DNA of 64,000 bases, from positions 1 to 64,000 of the forward strand of contig NZ_JAVESI010000006.1 in the NCBI RefSeq assembly GCF_034006665.1, read 5' to 3'. The translations under genes and the position numbers were made by a program. Origin of the DNA: Trichloromonas sp034006665 (GTDB taxonomy: Bacteria > Desulfobacterota > Desulfuromonadia > Desulfuromonadales > Trichloromonadaceae). Numbering within the stretch: the stretch's first letter is position 1; every line of letters begins with the position of its first letter. Under the pieces are notes generated by a model. That model did not search any database and had not been told where the DNA came from. It was given only the letters and a program-made list of their open reading frames with translations. Shown here piece by piece: positions 36,095-45,058 of this stretch.

Positions 36095-36947
36095 CGGCTT
36101 GTCCCTCTTCCCGCCCCCTCCCCAGTTCGAGGCTGAGGCGGTAAACTTCGCTTCCCGGCACGCCAAAGCGCTTGGCCAGAATCTTGACCATCTCCTTGCG
36201 GGAACCTTCCGGGGCGGCCTGCCAGCGGGCCACCGCCTCTTCCAGGCTTTCCCTTTCGGGTTCCCCCGCCGCCGGTGCGACCAGCAGAACGATCTCCCCC
36301 CGCACCCGCCCGACGCCGAAATACGCCAGCGCCTCTTCCACCGTCCCACGAAAGAGTTCCTCGTGCAGTTTGGTCAGCTCCCGGGCGACGGCCACCCGCC
36401 GCTCGCCGCCCAGTTCCTCCCGCAGATCGGTCAGGGCCGCCAACAAGCGATGGGGAGCCTCGTAGTAGATCAGGGTACGCTCCCTCTCGTTTCGCGCGGC
36501 GGCGAAGAGCGTCCGGCGAGCCGAGGTTTTGGCGGGGACGAAGCCCTCGAAGGCAAAACGCGCCGTCGGCAGCCCGGAGATCGCCAGGGCGGTGATCACC
36601 GCCGACGGACCGGGAACAGCGGCAACCGGCAGGCCTTCATCCCGGCAACGGCAAACGACAAGATAGCCGGGATCGGAAATGGCCGGCGTGCCGGCGTCGG
36701 AAATCAGTGCCACTGATCGTCCTTGACGCAGCACCTCGACAATCCGTTCCCCCTTGCGCGCCTCGTTGTGTTCGAAGCAGGAAGTCAGCGGCGTGGCGAT
36801 GCCGTAATGGTTGAAGAGCTTGCGACTGTGGCGGGTATCCTCGGCAGCCACCAGATCCACCTCCTTGAGGATGCGCAGGGCGCGCAGACTGATATCCTCG
36901 AGATTGCCGATGGGGGTGGCGACCAGATAGAGGGTGCCGGGCGACAT
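36078..36947 (-). CDS. rsmI: 16S rRNA (cytidine1402-2'-O)-methyltransferase
   Basis: 289 residues of the tetrapyrrole-methylase-like fold: LYLVATPIGNLEDISLRAL, AAEDTRHSRKLF, ALISDAGTPAISDPGYLVV and AVPGPSAV. It 2'-O-methylates C1402, the nucleotide N4-methylated by RsmH. It follows nadE by 3 bp and is probably co-transcribed. Its 3' end runs into the receiver remnant. Confidence 0.96.
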   Translation of the reverse strand: MSPGTLYLVATPIGNLEDISLRALRILKEVDLVAAEDTRHSRKLFNHYGIATPLTSCFEHNEARKGERIVEVLRQGRSVALISDAGTPAISDPGYLVVCRCRDEGLPVAAVPGPSAVITALAISGLPTARFAFEGFVPAKTSARRTLFAAARNERERTLIYYEAPHRLLAALTDLREELGGERRVAVARELTKLHEELFRGTVEEALAYFGVGRVRGEIVLLVAPAAGEPERESLEEAVARWQAAPEGSRKEMVKILAKRFGVPGSEVYRLSLELGRGREEGQADDSHH

Positions 36948-36950
36948 CGT

Positions 36951-38909
36951 TCAGGACTCCCCGTCCAACCCGTCCAGTTCCCGCAGCCAGAGGTCGACGC
37001 AGGCGTCGCTCGGCATGCGCCAGTCCCCCCGCGGGGAGAGAGCGACGCTGCCGATCTTCGGTCCGTCGGGGAGACAGGAGCGCTTGAACTGCTGGGAGAA
37101 GAACCGCCGGTAGAAGATCCGCAGCCAGCGCAGAATCGTTGCGGGAAGAAACTCGTCGGCGAAGGCCCGGCAGGCCAGAAAGTAGATCTTGCCGGGGGGA
37201 TCGTGCCAACGCACCATATGGTAGAGAAAGAAATCGTGCAGGACATAGGGGCCGACATGGTCCTCGGTCTTCTGGGCGATCTCTCCTTCGGCGGTGGGCG
37301 GCAACAATTCGGGGGACACCGGGGTAGCGCAGATATCCTTGAGAATTTCCGCCGCCTCACCGGTGAATTCGCTCTCGGCGCACCAGGCGACGAGATAACG
37401 CACCAGGGTCTTCGGCACGCCGGCATTAACGCCGTACATGGACATGTGATCGGCGTTGTAGGTACACCAACCGAGGGCCAGTTCGGACAGATCGCCGGTA
37501 CCAACAACCAAACCTCCGACCTGGTTGGCCACGTCCATGAGAATCTGGGTGCGCTCCCGCGCCTGGGCGTTTTCGTAAGTAATGTCGTGCAAGGTTTCGG
37601 GATGGCCGATATCGGCAAAATGGCTGCGTACTGCCGCATCAATGGGGATCACTCGCAGCCCGACGCCGAGCAGTTCGGCGAGACGTTCGGCATTCCCCCG
37701 GGTACGAGCGGTGGTGCCGAATCCGGGCAGGGTCAGTGTGAGGACCCCCGTGCGGTCAAGTCCAAGAAGATCGAAGGCCTTGACCGCCACCAGCAGCGCC
37801 AGGGTCGAATCGAGGCCGCCGGAGATGCCGAGAACCACCCGCGACACACCGGTATGACGCAGACGTTTGGCCAGGGCCGTGGTCTGCAGGGCGAAGATCT
37901 CCCGGCAGCGGGCGGTGCGTTCACCGTCGTCGGCGGGGACAAAGGGGGTCGCATTCCGGGGGCGTAACGGTTCAGTGGCGGGCAGTTCGGCGAGCAGGAA
38001 GGGGATTTCCCGATAACGGGGGCCGCTGGCGACCAGGGCGAAACTGCTGTTCCTCCCTCGCTCGGTGCGCAGGCGGGTCAGATCGACATCGGCCAGAACC
38101 AACTGCGAATCAAAGCGAAAGCGCTCGGTTTCCGCCAGCAGCACGCCGTTTTCCGCGATCAGCGAATGGCCGGAAAAGACCAGATCGGTACTCGATTCGC
38201 CGGGTCCGGCCGAGGCGTAGGCATAGGCGGCCAGACAACGCGCCGACTGACCGCACACCAGCTCCCGGCGATAGATATCTTTGCCCAAGGTCTCCGGACT
38301 CGCCGAGGGGTTGAGCAAAACCGTTGCGCCCTGTTGCGCCATCAGTCCGCTCGGCGGATGGGCGACCCACAGATCCTCGCAGAGCTCGATACCCACCAGG
38401 CATTCGGGACGATTTGCCGCGCAAAAGAGGAGATCGGTCCCAAAGGGGATCGCCTCGCCATCCCAATCCATGTGCGCGCAACGGATCCCGCGCCCGGAAG
38501 CGAACCAGCGCTGCTCGTAGAACTCGTGGCTGTTGGGCAGATGAATCTTCGGAACGATGCCGAGAATACGCCCCTGACCGAGAACCACCGCGCAGTTGTA
38601 GAGACGGTCACCCAGGCGGATCGGCGCCCCCACAACCAAGGTCAGGGCGCGCCCTCGGGTATCGGCCGCTAATTCGGCGACGGCCCGGCGGGCCTGCTCA
38701 ATAAGTAAGGGCTGGAAGAAGAGATCGCCGCAGCTGTAAGCGGTGAGCGCCAACTCCGGAAAGAGAAGCAGGCCGCAATCAGCGGCCTCGGCCTGATCGA
38801 CGATCCGGCGCATTTGCTCCAGATTGAAAGCGATATCGGCCACCCGCAATTCCGGAACGGCGACTCCGAGACGGCAATAGCCCCATTCGGACAAAGATTT
38901 CATCATCAC
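36951..38909 (-). CDS. nadE: Glutamine-dependent NAD+ synthetase
   Basis: 652 residues with two domains. The N-terminal nitrilase-type glutaminase (about 1-300) has the Glu in FPELALTAY, the Lys in PKIHLPN and the Cys in IELCEDLW. The C-terminal ammonia-dependent synthetase has the P-loop GISGGLDSTLAL and GTGDLSELALGW. It converts deamido-NAD to NAD+ with glutamine as nitrogen donor. Length fits the long bacterial form. GAGGTG precedes the first of three consecutive ATGs; which one is used is unclear. Confidence 0.97.
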   Translation of the reverse strand: MMMKSLSEWGYCRLGVAVPELRVADIAFNLEQMRRIVDQAEAADCGLLLFPELALTAYSCGDLFFQPLLIEQARRAVAELAADTRGRALTLVVGAPIRLGDRLYNCAVVLGQGRILGIVPKIHLPNSHEFYEQRWFASGRGIRCAHMDWDGEAIPFGTDLLFCAANRPECLVGIELCEDLWVAHPPSGLMAQQGATVLLNPSASPETLGKDIYRRELVCGQSARCLAAYAYASAGPGESSTDLVFSGHSLIAENGVLLAETERFRFDSQLVLADVDLTRLRTERGRNSSFALVASGPRYREIPFLLAELPATEPLRPRNATPFVPADDGERTARCREIFALQTTALAKRLRHTGVSRVVLGISGGLDSTLALLVAVKAFDLLGLDRTGVLTLTLPGFGTTARTRGNAERLAELLGVGLRVIPIDAAVRSHFADIGHPETLHDITYENAQARERTQILMDVANQVGGLVVGTGDLSELALGWCTYNADHMSMYGVNAGVPKTLVRYLVAWCAESEFTGEAAEILKDICATPVSPELLPPTAEGEIAQKTEDHVGPYVLHDFFLYHMVRWHDPPGKIYFLACRAFADEFLPATILRWLRIFYRRFFSQQFKRSCLPDGPKIGSVALSPRGDWRMPSDACVDLWLRELDGLDGES

Positions 38910-39005
38910 GGCACCTCGCGCTCCCCCTGCCGCCTGCGGACATCAGGGCCGCGCCATCATGAAGCTTAACAAAGAAACGTCGAATCCGGCAAGGGTCGGC
39001 GAAGA

Positions 39006-39368
39006 TCAGTCTTGCCCGAAAGCATCGACGATATGCTCAATACGCGGCTCACCGGAACCGGCGAGAATCGCCACCACATCAAAGCGAACCGTCGTACGGT
39101 AGGCAACCGCGGCCAAGTGCCACTGGGCGGCACGCAGAATCTGCCGGCGCTTAGCCGGCCCCACCGCCTCTTGGGGGGTGCCGAAGGCGAGCCCACGGCG
39201 GGTTTTCACCTCGACGAAGACCAGGGTCTTCCCGTCCCGGGCGAGAATGTCGATCTCACCCACCGGAGTGCGCAGGTTACGGTGCAGAATCCGCCAACCA
39301 CACCGTTCCAGATAACGGGCGGCCAGATCCTCTCCCCAACGTCCCAGATTCTGCCGCGCTTCGCTCAT
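39006..39368 (-). CDS. yraN: YraN family protein (UPF0102, nuclease-like)
   Basis: 120 residues: GRWGEDLAARYLERCGWRIL, then GEIDILARDGKTLVFVEVKTR, which matches the Holliday-junction-resolvase-like core (E, D and ExK residues). The exact function is unsettled. It is coupled to rnhB by a 4-nt overlap, a common arrangement. Confidence 0.93.
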   Translation of the reverse strand: MSEARQNLGRWGEDLAARYLERCGWRILHRNLRTPVGEIDILARDGKTLVFVEVKTRRGLAFGTPQEAVGPAKRRQILRAAQWHLAAVAYRTTVRFDVVAILAGSGEPRIEHIVDAFGQD

Positions 39369-40012
39369 GACCGCTGCAGATGTTCCCGAACCCCGGCGAA
39401 ACTTTTCCGATGCAAAGGGGTCGGCCCGAGGTCGGCAATCGCGGCGAGATGGGCGGCGCTACCGTAGCCCTTGTGGCGAGCCAGGCCGTATCCGGGATAG
39501 CGCTCATCGCAGACAATCATGATCCGGTCACGCAGCACCTTGGCGACGATGGAGGCCGCAGCGATGGCGGCGCAGCGGCCGTCACCCTGCTTGAGAGTCT
39601 GTTGCGGCAGGGACAGGGGAACGGGGGTGATGCCGTCCACCAGCAGATAGTCGGCTTGAACCTTGAGCCGCCGTACCGCCAGGGACATAGCGCGCAGGGT
39701 GGCTTGGAGGATGTTGATCCGGTCGATCTCTTCCGCCGGGACGATGCCGACGCCGATGGCCCGGGCCTGGGCGCGGATCAGGGGGAAAAGACGGTCGCGG
39801 CAAGACGCCGAGAGTTTCTTGGAGTCGTTCAGCCCGGACAGTTCGAAAACCGGCGGCAAGATCACCGCCGCCGCAACCACCGGCCCGGCCAAGGGACCAC
39901 GACCGGCTTCATCGATCCCGGCGATGTTGCCGTAACCGCGACAGCGCAGACGTTCCTCGAAGAACGTCAGAGGTGGGGGGTCAGCTTTGGGGAAAAGCTC
40001 CTCGTTCATCAA
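39365..40012 (-). CDS. rnhB: Ribonuclease HII
   Basis: 215 residues. The catalytic acids lie in GIDEAGRGPLAGPVVAAAV (Asp-Glu), LLVDG and the later conserved AASIVAKVLRDR. It removes RNA from RNA-DNA hybrids and misincorporated ribonucleotides. It is the first gene of rnhB-yraN; nadE-rsmI follow after about 100 bp and may be in the same unit. Confidence 0.97.
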   Translation of the reverse strand: MMNEELFPKADPPPLTFFEERLRCRGYGNIAGIDEAGRGPLAGPVVAAAVILPPVFELSGLNDSKKLSASCRDRLFPLIRAQARAIGVGIVPAEEIDRINILQATLRAMSLAVRRLKVQADYLLVDGITPVPLSLPQQTLKQGDGRCAAIAAASIVAKVLRDRIMIVCDERYPGYGLARHKGYGSAAHLAAIADLGPTPLHRKSFAGVREHLQRS

Positions 40013-40107
40013 CCCTCCCAGAAGAAAAATTCCGGCTGGATTTCACCGCGGCCTTGGTATACAATTCCCTCAACGCTTAACATATCTTTAATGAGAGGAG
40101 AGAGTTC

Positions 40108-40299
40108 ATGGGTGTTTTCTTCGCGCTGGTGGCCGTTGTTGCCTATCTGGGATTTTTCGTTGACTGGAAAGAGTTCATGGGGGTCTTCCGCCTGGGGGGC
40201 TGGGCCACGGTCGGCGTCTATGTCGTCCTCACCATCCTGATCGTGGCTATTCTGTCCACGCCGGAAACCGCAGCCGTCGCCCCGGCCGTCCATCACTAG
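40108..40299 (+). CDS. Small membrane protein, 63 residues
   Basis: Two hydrophobic segments (about residues 2-18 and 32-50) joined by a short loop WKEFMGVFRLGGW, ending in an Ala/Pro/His-rich tail. GAGGAGAG lies just before the ATG, and a bidirectional terminator follows, so it looks like a real monocistronic gene. No family recognised. It is divergent from rnhB and convergent with rplS. Confidence 0.75.
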   Translation: MGVFFALVAVVAYLGFFVDWKEFMGVFRLGGWATVGVYVVLTILIVAILSTPETAAVAPAVHH

Positions 40300-40328
40300 G
40301 AATGCCGGCGGGTTCGCGCCGTATTACC

Positions 40329-40371
40329 GCAAGAAAAAAGCCCCGGTTCGTCGCCGGGGCTTTTTTCTTGC
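40329..40371. terminator. Bidirectional Rho-independent terminator
   Basis: GCAAGAAAAAAGCCCCGG and its complement enclose a seven-base loop, giving an 18-bp stem with an A run on one side and a T run on the other. It ends both the small membrane-protein gene (plus) and the ffh-rplS operon (minus). Confidence 0.93.
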
Positions 40372-40382
40372 GGGCGAACCGC

Positions 40383-40730
40383 CTAGGCGAGACGCTTTTC
40401 CTTGATACGGGCGGCCTTGCCGTGCAGATTGCGCAGATAGTAGAGCTTGGCCCGGCGCACCCGACCGACCATGATGTTCTCGATCTTTTCCACCGCCGGG
40501 GAGTGCAGGGAGAAAATACGTTCGACGCCGACGCCGTTGGAAATCTTGCGGACGGTGAAAGTCGAGCCGACCCCCCGGTTAACCCGCTTGATGCAAACAC
40601 CCTGATAAACCTGGATGCGCTGCTTGTCTCCCTCGACAATCTTAACGTGAACCCGCAGGGTGTCCCCGGCCTTGAAGGCGGGAATATTCTTGCGGATCTG
40701 TTCCATCTCCAGACGATCAATAATGTTCAT
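40383..40730 (-). CDS. rplS: 50S ribosomal protein L19
   Basis: 115 residues with FKAGDTLRVHVKIVEGDKQRIQVYQGVCI and GVGVERIFSLHSP, clear L19 signatures. It lies at the 30S-50S interface. Last gene of the rpsP-rimM-trmD-rplS group, about 80 bp after the SPOUT methyltransferase. Confidence 0.98.
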   Translation of the reverse strand: MNIIDRLEMEQIRKNIPAFKAGDTLRVHVKIVEGDKQRIQVYQGVCIKRVNRGVGSTFTVRKISNGVGVERIFSLHSPAVEKIENIMVGRVRRAKLYYLRNLHGKAARIKEKRLA

Positions 40731-40810
40731 GAGTTCCTCCTCTATAGGGATCCTTTTCCAGGATTCGTTAGTCGCTGTCCGTCCACCCGGACATCGGGCA
40801 GTCCGCCTTC

Positions 40811-41380
40811 TTACACGGCAACGGTTTCGGGAAGATGCAGCCGATCGAGAATGATGGCCGCGGCCGCCCGCACCGAAAGATGATTATAGTTCGCCACGCC
40901 CCGCACCGGCTCAAGCACCGTCCAGCCCCGTTCGAAGAGTTCCGGAGCGAGTCCCCATCCGGTGCCGAGGATGAGCAGCAGCGGCTGTTCGGCACGCAAT
41001 CGGCGACAGGCGACGAAGTCGATGCCGTCCTGCCGTGCGGCCCCGGTCAGAACCGGACAAACCGGGCGGCCGAGTTCTGCTTCCCAGGCAGCGATGGCCG
41101 CCTCCAGACGGGGGACGGTTTCGATCAGCCGCAAGGCCTCGGCCCGGTCGGGATGATAAGCGGCACCGTGCCCCTCGGACCAATGCCGGGTGATCCGCTT
41201 CACCAAAGCCACCTGCTCGTGAGCCGGAGTGACCACGTAAAAGCGCCGCGCGCCGTAAGTTCGGGCGCTGCGGGCGATGTCGTGCAGGTCGAGGTTGGTT
41301 ACGGCGGAGACGACCCGATCCCCCCGCCGGTCGAGTACCGGCGCGTGGACCAAAGCGACCGCCAACGGTTGCCCGCTCAC
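40811..41380 (-). CDS. Putative SPOUT-class RNA methyltransferase (TM1570-like)
   Basis: 189 residues: VALVHAPVLDRRGDRVVSAVTNLDLHDIARSARTYG at the N-terminus and a C-terminal knot region (LLILGTGWGLAPELFE, ANYNHLSVRAAAAIIL). The group is found next to, or fused with, TrmD in several phyla. The substrate is not established. GTG start; the start codon overlaps the trmD stop (GTGA), so translation is coupled. Confidence 0.88.
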   Translation of the reverse strand: MSGQPLAVALVHAPVLDRRGDRVVSAVTNLDLHDIARSARTYGARRFYVVTPAHEQVALVKRITRHWSEGHGAAYHPDRAEALRLIETVPRLEAAIAAWEAELGRPVCPVLTGAARQDGIDFVACRRLRAEQPLLLILGTGWGLAPELFERGWTVLEPVRGVANYNHLSVRAAAAIILDRLHLPETVAV

Positions 41381-42120
41381 GGCCCTGTCTCGCGGGACTC
41401 GTCCCGTAGGCTTGCGAGATAGGCCCGATCCGCCTCGCTGAGCGCAGCCTTGGAAAGCAGCTCCGGACGCCTCTCCAAGGTGCGGCGCAACTGCTCGCGC
41501 CGCCGCCAGCGGGCAATCTCGCCATGATTGCCGGAGAGGAGAACCTCGGGAACCCGCTCCCCCGCAAATTCCACCGGGCGGGTGTAATGGGGATATTCGA
41601 GCAGGCCGTCGGAGAAAGAATCGCTCTCCGCGCTACCGCTGTTCCCCAAAACCCCCGGCAGGAGGCGGGCAATGGCATCGATCATGACCATCGCCGGCAA
41701 TTCTCCCCCGGTGAGGACGAAATCCCCAAGGGAATATTCGGCATCGACCCGGGAACGGATACGCTCGTCAAACCCCTCGTAACGCCCGCACACGAAAATC
41801 AGGCCGGGTCGACCAGCTAACTCCCGGGCCTGGGTCTGGGAAAAGAGTCGCCCTTGGGGAGACATGAGCAGCACCGGGGAACTCGGCGTGCGTGCGCGCA
41901 GTTCATCAAGAGCGCGGCAGACCGGCTCCGGCTTCATGACCATGCCGTCGCCGCCACCATAAGGTGTATCGTCCACTACCTTGTGCCGTCCCTCGGCCCA
42001 GTCCCGCAGATTGTGGGCACGCACAGCAAGCAACCCCTTGTCAATGGCCTTGCCGAGCACACTCTCGGCAAAAGGCGAGACGAACATCTCAGGGAAAAGG
42101 GTCAGGACATCAAAGATCAT
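41377..42120 (-). CDS. trmD: tRNA (guanine37-N1)-methyltransferase
   Basis: 247-residue SPOUT enzyme that makes m1G37 and prevents frameshifting. Seen are IFDVLTLFPEMF, PYGGGDGMVMKPEP, FVCGRYEGFDERI and YSLGDFVLTGGELPAMVM, the knotted SAM site. The ATG at 42118-42120 (MIFDVLTL) matches homologues; it overlaps the end of rimM by 11 bp. Confidence 0.97.
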   Translation of the reverse strand: MIFDVLTLFPEMFVSPFAESVLGKAIDKGLLAVRAHNLRDWAEGRHKVVDDTPYGGGDGMVMKPEPVCRALDELRARTPSSPVLLMSPQGRLFSQTQARELAGRPGLIFVCGRYEGFDERIRSRVDAEYSLGDFVLTGGELPAMVMIDAIARLLPGVLGNSGSAESDSFSDGLLEYPHYTRPVEFAGERVPEVLLSGNHGEIARWRRREQLRRTLERRPELLSKAALSEADRAYLASLRDESRETGP

Positions 42121-42673
42121 CGGCTTCGGGAACCAGCCCTTCCGGCAATTCAACGGTCATGAGACCCGCGTCGAGATCGACGGCGAGAACAAAGGGACCG
42201 ACTGCCGGGATCAGCACCTCGCCGAAGGGGCCATTCACCACGTAGATATCATGGGCACCGGTAGCGAGAAGATCGTCGAGACGTCCCAACTCCCCCCGCA
42301 ATCGATCGACAACCCGCAATCCCTGGAGCTGATGCCAGTAATATTCGTCACCCGCCAACTCGGGAAGATCGTCGTAGCGCATCCGCACTTCCCGTCCGAC
42401 CAGCCCCTCGACCACGTCAATCCCGTCAAGACCACGCAATCGCACCAGAAAAATCCCCTTGTGCGGGGCGACGCGGGCGGGAACGACGGGCAACTCCTTT
42501 CCTGTCCGGTCCACCAGCAAAAGGCGGGTCGCGGAAAAAAGCGCATCGGAATCAGCGGTCAGCGGACGAACCTTGAGGTCGCCGCGCAGCCCATGGACGC
42601 CGACGACCGAACCAACCACGAACCATTCCGAGGATTTTGCCGGGTTCAGGGCCGGCGGGACGATCGACGCCAT
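42110..42673 (-). CDS. rimM: Ribosome maturation factor RimM
   Basis: 187 residues: an N-terminal RimM domain (VVGSVVGVHGLRGDLKVRPLTAD) and a C-terminal PRC-barrel (DEYYWHQLQGLRVVD...GPFGEVLIPAV). It helps assemble the 30S head with S19. No good Shine-Dalgarno precedes the ATG; a TTG three codons upstream is an alternative. The start lies about 32 bp after rpsP, leaving no room for the KH-domain gene often found between these two. Confidence 0.95.
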   Translation of the reverse strand: MASIVPPALNPAKSSEWFVVGSVVGVHGLRGDLKVRPLTADSDALFSATRLLLVDRTGKELPVVPARVAPHKGIFLVRLRGLDGIDVVEGLVGREVRMRYDDLPELAGDEYYWHQLQGLRVVDRLRGELGRLDDLLATGAHDIYVVNGPFGEVLIPAVGPFVLAVDLDAGLMTVELPEGLVPEADDL

Positions 42674-42704
42674 GTTAGCCAAAAGAGGCGGCGAAAATCA
42701 CCGC

Positions 42705-42974
42705 TCAGACGCCGGCAGGTGCCTTGAACTTCGCCCAGATTCCCTGACCGCGCAGCAATTGGCGCACGGTTTCCGTCGGCTGCGCCCCTTGTTTCAGCCA
42801 AGCCAGGGTCTTCTCCTCGTCCAGCTTGACCATCGGGGGGTTCTGCTTGGGATCGTACTGGCCGAGATTTTCGACGAAACGGCCATCGCGGGGGCAACGC
42901 TCGTCAGCCACCACCACCTGGTAAAAAGGTTTTTTCTTGGCGCCGCCGCGGGCTAGCCTGATCTTAACCGCCAT
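42705..42974 (-). CDS. rpsP: 30S ribosomal protein S16
   Basis: 89 residues beginning MAVKIRLARGGAKKKPFYQVVVADERCPRDGRFVE, the full S16 signature. It follows ffh by about 90 bp in the standard ffh-rpsP-rimM-trmD-rplS order. Confidence 0.98.
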   Translation of the reverse strand: MAVKIRLARGGAKKKPFYQVVVADERCPRDGRFVENLGQYDPKQNPPMVKLDEEKTLAWLKQGAQPTETVRQLLRGQGIWAKFKAPAGV

Positions 42975-43063
42975 TGTTTTTCCTCCTGCTGCTGAACGGA
43001 TCTTCCGTATTTGGTTGGATGGATATATCTCGGTCGCACCGTCGCCGGTCGCGAAACTGGATC

Positions 43064-44416
43064 TCAGAAGGGGAGACCGCCGCCCCGTCCCATCAGCCCC
43101 TTGAGCCCCTTGGGCCCGAGTTGCTGCATTTTCTTCATAACCTTCTGCGCCTCGCTGAAGCGCTTGAGCAGCTGATTGACATCCTGCACCTTGGTACCGC
43201 TGCCGTTGGCGATGCGCATCCGGCGGGAACCGTTGATCAGCTTGTGGTTGCGGCGCTCCTCCGGGGTCATGGAGTTGATGATCGCCTCGATCTTCTTCAT
43301 TTCCTTGTCGGGAAGCTGCGCGCCCTGGGCCTGCTTGAGGGCCTTGCCGACGCCGGGAATGAGCTTCAGCATGGAATCGAGGGAACCCATCTTCTTGATG
43401 GACTGCATCTGATCGCGAAAGGTCTCCAGGGTGAAGCCCTCTTTGCGCAGCCGCTGCTCCATGGCCGCCGCCTCGTCCCGACTGATGGCGGCTTCCGCCT
43501 TTTCAATCAGGGAGAGAACATCACCCATGCCGAGAATGCGCTGAGCCATGCGGTCGGGATGGAAGACCTCAAGGGCATCCATCTTCTCGCCGAGGCCGAC
43601 AAGCTTGATCGGCTTGCCGGTAACTGCGCGGATGGACAACGCCGCACCACCGCGAGCATCACCGTCAAGCTTGGTCAGGACCACCCCGGTCAAATTCAGC
43701 TGCTCGTTGAAACTGGCGGCGACGTTGACCGCGTCCTGACCGGTCATGGCATCAGCAACCAGGAGAATCTCCCGGGGCGCGAGGGATTCCTTGATCCGCG
43801 CCAACTCCCCCATGAGCGCCGCGTCGATATGCAGCCGGCCGGCGGTATCGAGGATCAGGGTATCGTAACCGTTCAGTTCCGCGAAACGGCGTGCCGCCTC
43901 GCAGATCGCCACCGGATCGTCGTCGGGCCGGCTGTCGTACACCGGGATGTCGAGCTGTCGGCCCACCGTCTTGAGCTGCTCGATGGCCGCCGGGCGGTAG
44001 ACATCCGCCGGCACCAGCAGGGGATTTCGTTTGTCCCGCCGCAGCTTGAGCGCCAGTTTGCCGCAGGTGGTGGTTTTACCGGCCCCTTGCAGGCCGCAGA
44101 GCATCACCGCCACCGGCGGACGGCCGCCGAGGTCGAGGCGGTTTTCTTCCCCTTCCCCCATCAGCCGGCCAAGTTCGTCGCGCACCACTTTGATGACCTG
44201 CTGGGCCGGAGTCAGGCTCTTGAGTACGTCCTGCCCAACCGCCCGCTCCCGCACCGCTTCGACGAAATCCTTGACCACCTTGAAGTTGACGTCGGCCTCA
44301 AGCAGAACCAAGCGTACTTCACGCAGGGCCTCCTTGATATTCTCCTCGGTCAGCCGCCCGTGCCCGCGCAGCTTTTTGAAGATTCCGTCGAACTTTTCCG
44401 TGAGGTTGTCAAGCAT
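43064..44416 (-). CDS. ffh: Signal recognition particle protein (Ffh / SRP54)
   Basis: 450 residues. N domain (about 1-90), GTPase G domain with GLQGAGKTTTCGKL, DTAGRLHID and TKLDGDARGG, and a methionine-rich M domain (MGSLDSMLKLIPG, SRRMRIANGSGT, the RNA-binding RRxRIAxGSG motif). It delivers nascent membrane proteins to FtsY. It ends with a Gly-rich tail. First gene of the ribosomal-protein/tRNA-modification group. Confidence 0.98.
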   Translation of the reverse strand: MLDNLTEKFDGIFKKLRGHGRLTEENIKEALREVRLVLLEADVNFKVVKDFVEAVRERAVGQDVLKSLTPAQQVIKVVRDELGRLMGEGEENRLDLGGRPPVAVMLCGLQGAGKTTTCGKLALKLRRDKRNPLLVPADVYRPAAIEQLKTVGRQLDIPVYDSRPDDDPVAICEAARRFAELNGYDTLILDTAGRLHIDAALMGELARIKESLAPREILLVADAMTGQDAVNVAASFNEQLNLTGVVLTKLDGDARGGAALSIRAVTGKPIKLVGLGEKMDALEVFHPDRMAQRILGMGDVLSLIEKAEAAISRDEAAAMEQRLRKEGFTLETFRDQMQSIKKMGSLDSMLKLIPGVGKALKQAQGAQLPDKEMKKIEAIINSMTPEERRNHKLINGSRRMRIANGSGTKVQDVNQLLKRFSEAQKVMKKMQQLGPKGLKGLMGRGGGLPF

Positions 44417-44517
44417 TCAGGTCGTCACAATCCAAACTGGGGGTAGCCGAAATGGGGAATATAGTGGAAGCTCGGTTTTTCTGTCAAGGAAAAACTCCAT
44501 TCCATGAAAGGGCCTTG

Positions 44518-44775
44518 TTACAAGGATTGGCGATGGAAAACGCCGTCCCGATAGAGGTAGAGTTCCTCCGGCCGCAGTCCTTCCCGTTCCAGCACCGCGC
44601 CCACTGTCTCGCGGAGAGTCTCAGGATAACGGATGGCCAGGCCGCAATCGGAGCTAAGCTGGCGAGGGGCAGGAATCAGCAGGATGTCGACGTGCGCCTG
44701 TTTGAGCACTTTCTCGGCCTTCATGACCCGATGAATGGAGTGGAAGATGGCCACCAGATCGTCATTACGGACCAT
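44518..44775 (-). CDS. DUF3343 family protein
   Basis: 85 residues with the family core HRVMKAEKVLKQ and LLIPAPRQLSSDCGLAIRY, in which the Cys of SSDCG is the conserved residue. The family has been proposed to act in sulfur or selenium transfer, but this is not established. No selenium genes are adjacent. An AGGT lies just upstream of the ATG. Confidence 0.8.
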   Translation of the reverse strand: MVRNDDLVAIFHSIHRVMKAEKVLKQAHVDILLIPAPRQLSSDCGLAIRYPETLRETVGAVLEREGLRPEELYLYRDGVFHRQSL

Positions 44776-45058
44776 GCCCGCAGGACCTCCCGAGAGTAAG
44801 ATGATAAAGACCGGCGGATCATGCCACGAGCCGCAACGGGATGCAACAGGCGGGAACCCTTCGTGACCACGCCCCGCCTCGCTTGCCCGGCAGGTCGGGC
44901 ACGAACGTGCATTCGCGCAGATACAAAGAGACCAAAAGCCCCTTGTTTCGCCCCCCTGCCTGTGCTAATTTCCCCAAAAACATAAAGATCCTCAGAGGAA
45001 CATCCCGCGAACACAGGCATGAAGCCCGCACGACCAACCCCAATGGAGGAAGACATCC

